64,000 bases of DNA from Antedon mediterranea. Its lineage: Eukaryota; Echinodermata; Crinoidea; Comatulida; Antedonidae. Each line of letters begins with the position of its first letter. The stretch's first letter is position 1. This document shows positions 1-12,700 of this stretch, one piece after another. Under the pieces are notes generated by a model, which did no database searches, had not been told where the DNA came from, and was given only the letters and a program-made list of their open reading frames with translations. Both the position numbers and the translations under genes were made by a program. Location: contig NC_092675.1 of assembly GCF_964355755.1 (NCBI RefSeq), positions 22,980,412-23,044,411 of the forward strand, written 5' to 3'.

Positions 1-278
1 TAAAAATGTTAATTTAACAGTCAGGATTCAAAAGTTATGGAAAGGGGGACTAGAAAATAGCAAACTTTTGTTTCGGCATGGCAGAAGGATGAGACGTTAA
101 TTTAAAAGACTGTGATAATTATGAAATATAATAATACATGTATCACTCATCACAGCCTATTGAAATTACCGTCTCTTTCATGGCAAAACAAAGCTCGCTT
201 ACAGTAAACCATTTGTTAAGTTCTTTGAACTCATTTGTTCCACATATCTCTCTTAAATACATGAGGTTTATTGTAATA

Positions 279-457
279 CAGTCAACTCTCTCAACACCGG
301 ACTCTCTGAAAACCGGAAACTCTCCCAGACTTTTCATGAGGTTCAAAAGGTTCCAAATCCATTTTTAACATTAAATACACATTCTGAAACCAGACTTTCC
401 GGAAAACAAAACATATTAAGCTAGCCCAAAGCTGTACAGTATTGGGAGAGTTGACTG
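279..457. mobile_element. pogo/Tigger-like MITE, 179 bp
   Basis: The ends are inverted repeats beginning CAGTCAACTCTC (12 perfect bases, then partial match), flanked on both sides by a TA dinucleotide (277-278, 458-459). A CAGT start and TA duplication are the signature of pogo/Tigger-type mariner relatives. There is no transposase coding, so it is non-autonomous. Confidence 0.7.
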
Positions 458-505
458 TATAATTATTTTATTAATAATGTGTGGAAATCAATAAAAACAA
501 ACTAC

Positions 506-701
506 CTGTCAGGCTATCTACATTTGCTGCTTGCTTCAATCGTGATGATGGGGAGTTAACAACTTGAGGGACAGAATTCCTTGCTGGTAGAGCAGGAGGA
601 ATGTTCTTTGATCCCTTCATAGGTACAGCATACAACGGATGGCTAGTAAGCTGTGCTGGTGATGTCACTGTCACTGCCTTTTCCATTTCATTCGATGAAT
701 C
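506..701 (-). CDS. PDZD2: PDZD2-like exon 14: Ser/Pro-rich linker
   Basis: This 196-bp exon in phase 0 is preceded by acceptor ATCACAG and followed by donor GTAGTT. It encodes a Ser/Pro/Thr-rich, probably disordered segment ([18 protein letters not shown]...). It is the last exon of the gene I can find. The remaining 505 bases to the window edge show no further convincing exon, so the 3' part lies outside. Confidence 0.65.
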
Positions 702-3700
702 CTGTGATGATAATGTAAAGTTGATTGCATGATTACAATAATGAATAGCTTTAAATTTGAATTTATCCTATTTATTTTATTTATTTCATACTCATCCAAC
801 AGCGAGCACAAACTTGCCAATTACAGGATGAGATAAACTATTCTATAGTTTATTATGCTTATAAACTAAGTCTCATTTGAGGCTTAGGGAGTGGAGTTGA
901 AAGAGTCGTGAGTAACAGCCCTGGCACTAGGTCAGGATTGAGCCATGGAGGAAATATTCCTCCATGATTGAACCATGGATCTTGGGATTGGAAGGCAAGC
1001 ATGTTAACCACCAAGCTACAGCTCCACTACTACTATACTATATTTTCATACTAAAGTCAGCACTAAATGCACTGCTAGACCCAGTACATTCGAGAATCTA
1101 AAACATTTACATGGGTTGGTATTTTTCAGTGTAACTACACGCAACACGCGTTATTCCCAGGTTAATGAATCTGGTGTGAAAGGGAAATTTATCCGGACGC
1201 GACACAGGTTTGTTCTAAGCTCGGCAGTGTAAAATGGGTAATAGATCAACATGCTCATTTACAACCTGCCTTAACATAGATTTTTTTATTTTGAGCCTTG
1301 AAATTTTTTTTAAAGAACTACGCAGTTAAACCAATTTGCATTGACTGTCAGGACTTTTATCATGCATCCTCTCACATTTACCTATAAACTAGGTGATTTG
1401 GGGAATGAAGAAGGGTTAGGGTTGGCTTTGAAAAGAGCAAGATAATAATAATAGCATGGGATGATACATGAAATATTTATAATATAAAAATATTTACTTG
1501 AATACTTAGTTTAAAGATTGTTATGGAATATCTAGGGGCCTTTTTCGGGAAGCTTATTCAATCAGGAAGCTTATAATTAAAAAGTGCCTTGACTTGTGAT
1601 AACAAATATGAGATTTAAATTATGATTTAAAAGATTTGGTACACAAATTTGAAAACTATACGACTAGCCTATTAGATGCACAATGGCACAAATTTAAATA
1701 AATTTTACTAATAAAACACTATACAAAACTATTAATATAAACAATAAAGAATGCACACATATTGAATAAGAGGCTTTATGTTGACCTGGAACTGAAAGAA
1801 ACTCCACTATAAATAGCAACTAATTTAATAAAACCAACTGTATGCGAAAGAAACTGGTGTGCAAGTGCTTATGCTGACTTGCAACTAAAAGTAAATGGTT
1901 ACTGTATATGCTATTTGCGAACAGGATGGCAGCATTCATGAACATGAGTTTATCTGTATCTGTATAATTGAAATTGTATAAATATTTTAATTTGAATTGC
2001 AGCCGGAATTTCAGTTTTCTCAAAGTTTCTTTCAGTTCCATGAGCTCAGCGACTTACATGCAAGAATACAAGTAACATCTAAACATGCTAAACAGTATGA
2101 CACTAGAACATAAGAAAATTACTAATAACAAAAGAAATAATAATATAGCTCTCTCTCTCTCTCTATTTTGAATCATATTTATATACAATTTTGAACAATA
2201 TTAAATTTGACATTTGAATATTGATATTATAATACACAAACCGAAACTTACACTAGATCCATCACTGCTGCGGTCAGTGTCCTGCTAACCATAAAAATAC
2301 AATGTATGTATTGATTTAATATAATACAGAAAGTCTCTATGTGGAGTTACCATACTTTGCTTCTATGTCAGGGTGTACCATGGTGTAGTACCATGATGTG
2401 GTTTTGTATAGGTTTCAGTACAGCAAATTTACTACCCTGTGTGTCTGATTATCAATTACATTATTATGGGATAGATAGATTTATTTCAATATCAAAAAAT
2501 AGTTTAGTCTATATAAATCAACTTAATTTGATTTAAAGGGTAAATGCATTTTCGTAAATTATTGGGAGATTGAAAAAAAAAAAATTTACTTCAGAGAGAT
2601 GAATTCAGAGATAACACGCCTACGCGGATTGCTGGATCTACTGCACGATGTTAATTAACATACATGTTTTTTTTTTTACTTCTATTTGAAGACAATCAAG
2701 TATCAATTAAGAGATAATTTCTGTCATCCTGGGTGGAGTCACTATGTTTAAAGTTTAAGGCTTTTCTGGTTAAAAGTTAAATGAACTAATGTGAGACTTT
2801 GTTGAAGTAGACCACAGATTAAAGAAAAGCCAATAAAGAGAAAAGGGGATTTCACCACCAATCCTTGTTACAGTCTTACAGTAGTTATGTATGCTTATAT
2901 CAGATGGGGTGCTGTGCTCTGTAAAGCCTGGTTTCCATAAAATCGCTACACCGTTTCCATTGAAATCGCTACACGCGCAAATGTCGCCGACGCGCATCGG
3001 GGAGGTCTCCCCGATTTATCGCAGACAAATCGGCAAAGTTCAACCATGTTCAACTTTGCCGATTTTGTCGGCGATGAGTCGTATACGCGTATACCAAAAA
3101 ATATTTAGCGCTCGCGTACTAGATCCCCGATAAATTCTAGCGTTTCCATAGAATCGCTACGCTCTGTCGGCGACAGCAGTCGTCGACATGGTGTAGCGAT
3201 TTTATGGAAACCAGGCTTAAAGTAAAATATAAGGCTTTGTGTAAGGTGTTAACACCATACAAGCCCAAACTTTAGCTATCAAATACTTCTACAAGATAAT
3301 GGAAAAGAAAGTCGATAATTGGCTTTGAGTAAAAGCTATTGAATAAATCTGATTTTTTAAAGTTGAAAGTTTTGAAGAGGAAATGGTTTTCACAAGGTAA
3401 ACGATGATTATAAGTTTAAAGGAAATTCAAATCTTGATAAAGAAGAAACTGAATCTGATCCAAGTACACAGATACATTTACATGTAATTTTGATCCATTT
3501 AGAATTAAGAGCTTACAGCTTAAACTAACTAAAGTTTATCTATAAAAATGATTTTTTTCAATTCTCATGAATACTGCATGATTACGTAAATTTGAAAGAT
3601 ATAGTCCTATATTAGCTTTTCTTTTTAATAATTAAAATAATGTTCTGATATGCTCATCTTTGATTAACTAAATCAATATGATGAAATCACCTTTGAAAGT

Positions 3701-6700
3701 TCAATAGAGATTACTTTGCTATACAAAATGGCTACACATAATGATCTCAGCAGAGTTATAATAACTATGAAAGTAGATTAGTTTTTATATTTGATTTACT
3801 TTTAAACATCAAGATCAACATTCATATAGTTAGATTATCAAATATTTAATGTATGCAAGTTCACTATAAATTGAATATGCATGAACTGCGTAATTAAATA
3901 TGCATCATGTTGATATGAATACCAAATGTATGTGAACAAGCATGATTTGAATATTCTTTTCTTTCATTTAGTAAATACTTACTATTGGGTTAGGATATCG
4001 AGCAATTTCCAAGACAACTTCACCCTGCTCCAAGGCACCAAGTATTCCCTGAGCCTCTTGCAGGCCAACATTTAGCAGACTTTGTCCATTAATGCTCAAC
4101 ATTTCATCACCAAACCTAACATAAATACACAGGCGATAGAATGGTATCATTAACGGCATAAAAATTATGTTAAAAGACATATATGAAACACATAAAGTAA
4201 TAAATAAATATGTATAGTAACTGGATGGTATGGTTAAGGAAAGGTTATCATAATTTAGAGAACACACACAAAGTAGCTCCATCATAGAACCCAGACATTA
4301 AGGACCACACAGCTCCTGTCATGAAAAGTGCTTTCTTTGTGGCTGTAAGTCATGGTTGACTGTCTGTTCAAGCAACATCGTGTTAACCTGTTGTATAGAG
4401 CTTTGGTCTTACAGGAAAGGCAATCAATCAGTGAAGATAATAATTACAAAATGACTAACCAAAGTTTATCTTCAATTTTTGCTTGGGATGTTGGATCAAG
4501 GTATTGTACATAGATTCGACGTTGGTCTGAGCCTGGAAGTTGAAGGCAAACAACACCAATTCCAAGACTGTTACCAGCTACAGATGAATAAAAACAAATT
4601 AGAATGTCATACATTTTAAATAAATGTGCTTATTTTTAGGATATCTTAATTATTAGCAACAACACACTGCAATTCAAAGTCTTTATCACTCCAAACCTCT
4701 GCCCTCCGAGAACTAAAACAAATGATACTGTAGAAGATTTTACCTTGTGTGAGCTGGTTACACCAAGTGAATTGATTATAGAATAAACTTACATTTTTCT
4801 AGGACAATACGATGGGTAACCTTTGCTTCTTTTGGAGTCCTAGAAGGTGAACTGTTAGGTGTTTGACAAGGTGAATCACTTGGCGTTGTACTGGGTGTGT
4901 CATCTGGTGATGCCCAAGTGTCAGGAACCTTTTCTGGTGTAATGCTATCCTCTATGTCATTGCTAACTCTATATTCTAAGCCAACCTCTTGCTTTCCTTC
5001 TTTACTAGACCAAACAATATCTTTCATTTTCCTGAAAAGCAAACAGGATTGTGGCATTTTTCAATTTTGATGGCAGCGTTGTTTATATGCAGGGTTCACA
5101 CCAACGACCGCATGATGCGGGAAAATTATTATATATACTAGGGGTTTACAACAGGTGGTGTGATAGTACATTTCATATGACCCGCGAAGAACTGAAAGAA
5201 ACAAAAGTAATTGTTGGAAAATGTCCTCATAGAATTGCAAGGCTTTGTCCCATTGTCTACATGTGACGTTTATGCTCTATATCTAGCCTAAAAAATTATT
5301 TGTAAATTACACTTTACAGTACAATCTAGCCCGTTGAAAACCCCTTTTCATATATACTTTTGTAGAATCATTTCTCTTATTTGTTTCATTTACATAGTGG
5401 GTTCCACAAGCAGAAGGTGTCATAATTCATTTTCATATCCAATCCAACAGCAGTTCTAATATACTTTAAAGAAACGATAAAAAGTCAAACCTACAAAATG
5501 CAAGATGACTAAAGAGTAAGCAAGAGGTCGTAGGTTTAAACAATTCAAGGTATACATGAAATGATTTTACACAACAAAGCCATCACAAAGAAATCTTCAT
5601 TTTTACTTTGTTATAGTACTAGAACTAAATATCAGTATAATAAACATACATCACTATCACTTTCATTACATATGCCATATAAACTGGCAGTGTGTTGGCA
5701 CCAATTCAATATGCATTATTAAATTATACTTGAAATTCACCAAGAAACACAGGACTGCTACTGTACATTACTTTTCGTACTTTTAGCCTAAATCTTGAAT
5801 AAAATTATCATATTTTTTTATGTAGGCCTATATGATATTCCAATTTTAAAACTATAGTAATATTCATGGTAATGTATTGTCATCATAATTTAATAAAACT
5901 GTCAAATTATTTTGACACTTGCAGTCCTTCCTTGCCCCTATCTATTTACATTCTTCTTCTTATACCTGTTTCACACCTTGCATAAATTGTTGAACTTTTA
6001 AAAAAAGATTATGCATTCTTGATCCTTGAAAAATGTTGATAGAAAGCATTGTCATTGTTTAGTTAGGGGCGCTAATAATAAATGTTATGTACTGCAATTG
6101 GTCAGTTTAATAGTGCAAATACACATGGTAACAAAAACTGGTTTGCTTTTCCCCAGAGATTTTATAAGGGTTATCCGTGTGAAAACTTTGTAAACCTGGT
6201 TGAAACTTTATTACAATTTGTTACTTTTTCCAGTGTGAAAGGGTATTAGAAGACATTTACATCTAATCTTACTGAAGTTTTACTTCCTGACATATCAACT
6301 ACTGTTAGTGTTACTTATTATGTAGATAAGAAATTACAAAGGCCAGCCATATAGTCTTAATTTATTTCAACAGACAGGCTTGAAATTCCCTTCTCCAACA
6401 AAATCATCTATACCCTTCTTGTAAAAAGGCCCACTTTTTCTTTTCCTGAAACTTAAACTCTATAGCCACAGACATCTTATTAATTAGGCAAGAAATTATA
6501 AAGGCCAGCTAGTAGTCTTAATTTAAACTAGTAGCATTTGAGTCACACACAATTTGTAGATAACTGACTCAGAAATATAAATGCGTCCTGTCGTTAACCT
6601 TGCGTCTTTTATCGCAAGCATTTGTGACAACATAGGTGATGCGATAACCATGTGACAAGAACAAAACTTCATTGGAATATTATTAGAATCAACTTAGTAA

Positions 6701-9700
6701 TTTTCTTAATTTGTAACAACAACAAAAAACCATTTTTAATATAATAAAAAATGGTAAATTTGGTATTTCTTCTAGAGAAAACATTAATTGGGTTTATAAT
6801 GTGTATTTATTCTTGTGTGCCAACTTTAATGCTGTGATAACATAATATAAACTTACTAATAATGATTCATTACTAAATTAAAAAATAAGGAATTTTGTAA
6901 TAATCAACATTTATAATGACATTTCTACTGTACAAAGATCATTGTAAAGAAACTACAAAGTATGTATGACTACTGTGTATGTACAGATGTGTATTAAAGG
7001 TCATTTCAAATCATTGAGAGGGCAGTTTGAAAATATTTGTGATCATAAACCTGTGCATTATAATGCAGTATGCTTTCATAAAATTCTAGCGATGCTATAA
7101 TTGATTTAAAAACATATTTATTTCATTCCTATAAGTAATAATGCTGGTTTTGTATATTGATAAATAAATTAACATTCTTAGTGTACCAGTCACAGAGCAG
7201 CACAACCATTTCGAAACACTTCTAAGAACACTGTGTTCAATTAGTCTTTCCAGACAATGGCTAATAATATTGATTAAGTTTAATAAATGCCTGATGAACT
7301 TCCAAACCAGATGAGGATATACTGAGTACTTTGAAATAGCTTACAACAATCAAACCATGGAGCTATTTATAGCTCCATGATCAAACTAATAGTTACTCTC
7401 TTTAGTTGCATTTATTTGCATTTATTGTTATGGTATGGTATATTTAAAAAAAAAACAAAAAAACATACAGTATTAAATAAAAAAGGTGGTAATTTTTATT
7501 AATTTAGATAACTAGATGGCACACTCGCTTCGCTCGCGTACCATCTAGGTCGTGCCCACAGATGGTTCTCGAATACACAGTATTTTCCAGCGAGAAAAAA
7601 ATGGAGATTTCAAATGTACGTACTGCAGGACTATGATACATTGTCGTTTACAGAAACGAATAAATATACACGATGATTTATGTAGTCAGCTAAAATTAGC
7701 ACCCTGGGAATTACTTCCGAGAGAGAAACAAAATGAGTCAAATTTTTTTATTTGGACTCATTTACAAACCCAATTTGTGTTTTGTATGTAACATTAAGGG
7801 TTGAGGGATGGGGGAAGAAGATAGGTACAAAAAGGAAACATTTTAGAATATATTCTTATCCACTCAGTAACGAAATATTGTTTTTAATGTTTTATAGGCC
7901 TATAAATAATATACCACTAAATACAGTAAAACATTTACGATTTAATACTTTGTTAAAACTCTCACTGTCATAGTCTATTGAAATAGTAAAGTACATGTAA
8001 CGATACACGTACCACTACGTACGTTTATATATTTTTAAATTATTAATTAATACAAACGTTGAGAAGCAACTGTCAGTAATAACGTTTATTTATTTGTATA
8101 TTATATGTTTATAATCTAACAATACCTTAACAGTATTGTACAGCATTGCAATACTATTTATGTTTATTCTCCAAGGGGGCCCATAAATTTAAATCTATAC
8201 CTCTATGGTTAAACCAAATAATTTGGAATGTTCCATTCATCACAAATCAATACATTTGTAAAAACGTATATTACATGTATCAAAATAGCATTTTTTAAAG
8301 AAAATCGGCCTGTCTTCAACATCATGATGCTGTACTCGAACTGTTCAACCGGTTTTCAGCTATTAAAAACAATTATCGTAGGAGGAGATAGGAAAATGCG
8401 AAGCGTCCTCGTATTATTGTGTGCGGGTATTTTTCAAATTGACATCCATTAGACAGTGTATACCACGATCGGAAAACACCCCTATTTGGGGCAAATCTTT
8501 GAACCTAAATTCGTTTTAATCGTCAATAACTAATTATCGAACTCAATTTAATTAGTAAACAGGGTTACATCAGGTGGTTAAAATTAGTACCGAAAGTACG
8601 AACCAACTTTATATACCATCGCGTAAACATTCTAGAAATAACGCACGATTTACCGATTTTTGCCCTTACGTAAATTTATATATAGATTCAATATTGTAAT
8701 TGTAACAATAACATATATTATTAACAGGTTACGGAGGTTACAGTTAACTTTCCCAATACAGGACTTTAACACAATGTACTATTAGGTAAAACCTATAGTT
8801 TCAGACAAACAGAAAAACTAGATGAAATGTTATTATAGCATTTTTTTATATAATGAAACTAAAAATGAAACAAACAAAAATAAACTTTTACTTTGGACAA
8901 TTCTTGTCACTTGTATTTGTTTGTAATGTAACTTTATTTAGATACAGTACATTAATCCCAGTGTACATGACTTTTTTGAGAGTTAATAATATTGAGCACC
9001 CTATTTTTAATTACCTTTCATGGTTAAATAAAAAGTTATAACATTTGTATAAATACAATTATAATCCAACAGATGTCCGCAGTTGCAATTAATGTGTCTT
9101 AGGTAATACACAAAGTATTATGTATAGAAAGTTAAATTTATATATAAAGTTTAAATTCAACATAAAAAATCCATTTAAATATTATACACTCTTAATTATC
9201 TTGTCTGCATTTTTTCAATTCAATTCAATTAAACTTTTATTTCAGACAATTGTTAATAACTAGATGGTACGCTCGCTTCGCTCGCGTACCATCTAGTTCG
9301 TGCCCACAGATGGTTCTCGAATACACAGTAATTTCAGCGTAACAAAACTGGCGATTTCAAATGTACGTACCGCAGGACTATAATACATTGTCGTTTACAG
9401 AAACGAATAAATAGACACGATGATTTATGTAGTCAACTAAAATTAGCACCCTGAGAATTACTTCCGAAGGAGAAACTTATCACAAAATGAGTCCAAATTT
9501 TTGATTTGGACTCATTTAAAGAAACCCAATTTGTGTTTTGTATGTAACCGTAGGGTTGAGGGATGGGAAAGCGGATAGGTATAAAGAGGAACAATTTTTA
9601 AATATATTCTTTATCCACTCAGTAACGAAATATTTTTTTCATGTTTTATAGGCCTATAAATAATATACCTCTAAATACAGTAAAACATTTGCGATTTAAT

Positions 9701-12700
9701 ACTTTGTTTATTTTATTTATTTATTTATTATTATTTTTTTTTTAATATTCATTGTACACTAATTTTCCCCGTATATGGCAAGAGATTCCTAATTATATTA
9801 GAGAACATTCTTTATTTAGTTTAGTTAAAACTGTCACTGTCATAATCGATTTTGTCAAAGTATTGCAAGTTTATTCTCAAAGGGCCCATATATTTACCTA
9901 CCGTATGTGTTAAACCAAGGGCTCATAAATTTACCTACTTGCGTTAAACCAAACTCTGGCAGACTGAGAAATTGGGATGTTCCATTCATCGCAAATCAAT
10001 ACATTTGTATAATCGTATATTAAATCTATCAAAATAGTATTTTTGAAAGAAAATCGGCCTGTCTTCAACATTATGATGCTGTACTCCAGCTGTTCAACCA
10101 GTTTTCAACTATTAAAAACAATTATCATAGGAGGAGATAGGAAAATGCGAAGCCTCCTCGCATTTTTGTGGCGGGTGTTTTTCAAGATGGACATCCATTA
10201 GACAGTGTATACAACGATCGGAAAACACCCCTATTTGGGGCAAATCGTTGAACCTAAATTCGTTTTAATCGTCAATAACTAATTATCTAACTTTATTTAA
10301 TTAATAAACAGGGTTACATTAGGTGGTTAAAATCAGTACCGAAAGTACGAACCAACTTTATATACCATCGAGTAAAAATTCTAGAAGTAAGGCGCGATTT
10401 ACCGAATTTTGCCCTTACGTAAATTTATATATAGATACTAAAGATTGTATAATACTTGCAAATAAGCTGGATATAGACCATTCCATTCATTATTAGGATA
10501 GTGTATTTTATTTTCAATGCCTACTGTCCCAAAACAAAGAGAAACGCAAACAAAAGCTCAGTATTAAGTCATTGTCCTGTTGTTTATGTTGTTTGTGAAT
10601 GTGAAATCAATGCAAATGCTTACCTTCTGAAGGGCCAGAGTTTAGGGCTTGATGTGCTTGAGCTATTGGAAGGTGGTGCTGCTGAACTTGTTGACAGCCT
10701 GCTGTTTACAGTTAAATTTACAACACCTTTTTTCATTTGCTGACAGAAAAAACAATTGTTTGTAAAAGCGATTACCATTGCACACACACACTGGTCACTT
10801 CAATCTCAAGCACTGAATATAATACAAGATTAGTTGTGGTGGGCGGGGGGGGGGGGGGATTCTTGTCTATTTTGCATTGCAATAATAATGTCAATAATAT
10901 CATATCGCTATATGGTTACAAGCAAATAATTTAGGAGGATGTAAAGCCGATTTTCCACTAGGCGAATTTGTTCGCGCGAATCGAAGGCATCAGCTAATAC
11001 GCATGCGTAGAGAAGGATTTGGAAGATGTAAACATGAATACACATGCGTACAAGCTGGCGCTTTCGATTCGCGCGAACAAATTCGCCTAGTGGAAAATCG
11101 GCTTAACATTTTGCTGGTTAAAACAAGGTACAGTATTAGTTGCATATACAAATGATATAATCATAGAGATAGTAATAATAGATATGAATCATATCACCAA
11201 TATTCCAGTCATTTATCTGTCGGTATTATAAATATTAGTCCAGCAAAAAGCTGCCGTATAAAACAAAAATCAAAGGATTACGGTGTAATTACAGAATAAT
11301 GTATAAAGAAATCAGTGAAAAAACATTTGTTTGTAGTGTGGTTTTGTATACATGTAAACACTCTATTTCTTTAAACTTACTATCAGCGTTTTATTAAGTG
11401 AACATCTATGTGACAATTACATTTGGTTAATTCTGTTATCATTCAGCATATCATTTCCAACATACTGTTCTAAGCAATTTAAAACGCGTGTTTATTTCCT
11501 TATCTTCAGAAATACTTTATCTGATACTAAACAACCAACATCTTTCTTTTTACAATCTGCATGTATTGGCTGGCGTCCAACCGACATGTTGCAGATTGAG
11601 ATTTCAGAGATACTTATGTTTTCAAAAGATGCATATAAAGATTATGTAATATAAATATTAGAACGGCTTTAAATCATAAACTATTTCCTCCATCTGATAT
11701 CATCTCCTGAAGCCTTACATCATTAGTCACTATTTAGACAGTATATAATAAAAATAATATTATCTTAATCATAAAATAACGTAAACAATAAAAACTCACC
11801 TTAAATTTATTAAGTGCTTGTTTATGTGTGAGGCCTTGGAACGATTGACCATTTACCTCTAATATTTCATCGCCTGAAGAGAAAGAAAAGACCATCAACA
11901 TACTATAATTTTGTGTTGATTCCTTGCATATAAATATGTTTAGATAGTTATTTGTTTAATTATAATAAGATCACATTCAAGGTAACTGTAAATTCATTGT
12001 TACACAAGATAGATTAAAGAGGACAGGCTTTAAAAGCAAAACAAAAGTTATCAGGGTAGATTTTATTAGACTTATTTGGTCCAGTGCAAACAATTACACA
12101 CCAGTACATTTGTTGTAATACGTAGCTCTGATAACTCTGTTTTTACTGGTTTCACACACTGCTTGTAATTGATAGATGAGTGAGTGGCTGTACATGACTG
12201 TATGGATATGAGAGTACAAAGAATAAATGTATTGTACTGTAAATCATATGACAGTCTGCTCTATAATTGAATCCATTTATTTATATTAGTTTAGTTTACT
12301 ACCTTCTTTCAGTCTCCCATCTACAGCTGCTGCTCCTGCTGGAAATACTGTTTTTACATATATACTTTTGGTAGATGTTTCTGGATCTTGAGCTGAATAA
12401 ATCGTGAAGCCTAGTCCCTTGCCTAGACCTCCTTTGATCAGTGAAACTTGCTGGACAACCGAAGGCACGCAATTCTTCTGTAAGAAAATATACTAAAACT
12501 TAACTATCAGTTTAAATTGTCTTCTTATACTGTACCGTAAAAACAAAGTTATATTTGTTTTATGGGTGCTGTATTTAAAAAAAGAAAAGAGAAGAAAAAA
12601 TGTTATACTGTACTGATCAGAACCAAGTGGGAATAAAAGCTGTTTAGTACAGGAAAAAATTCTATACAATCAACTGTATACAATTCTACAAAGTACAGAA

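Larger units (their letters stand above)
5032..10623. other. Large intron of the PDZD2-like gene
   Basis: This 5.6 kb intron lies between exons 10739-10624 and 5031-4793. Its main content is the two Helitron-like copies and one mini-palindrome insert. The remainder (5.1-7.3 kb and 8.7-9.25 kb) is AT-rich with no convincing exon or RNA gene. Confidence 0.7.

Noticed and set aside
7552-7791. Open frame with Cys pairs (CTYCRT) inside Helitron-like copy A
   Set aside because: The matching stretch in copy B is broken by frameshifts and neither copy shows a full zinc finger; treated as non-coding transposon sequence.
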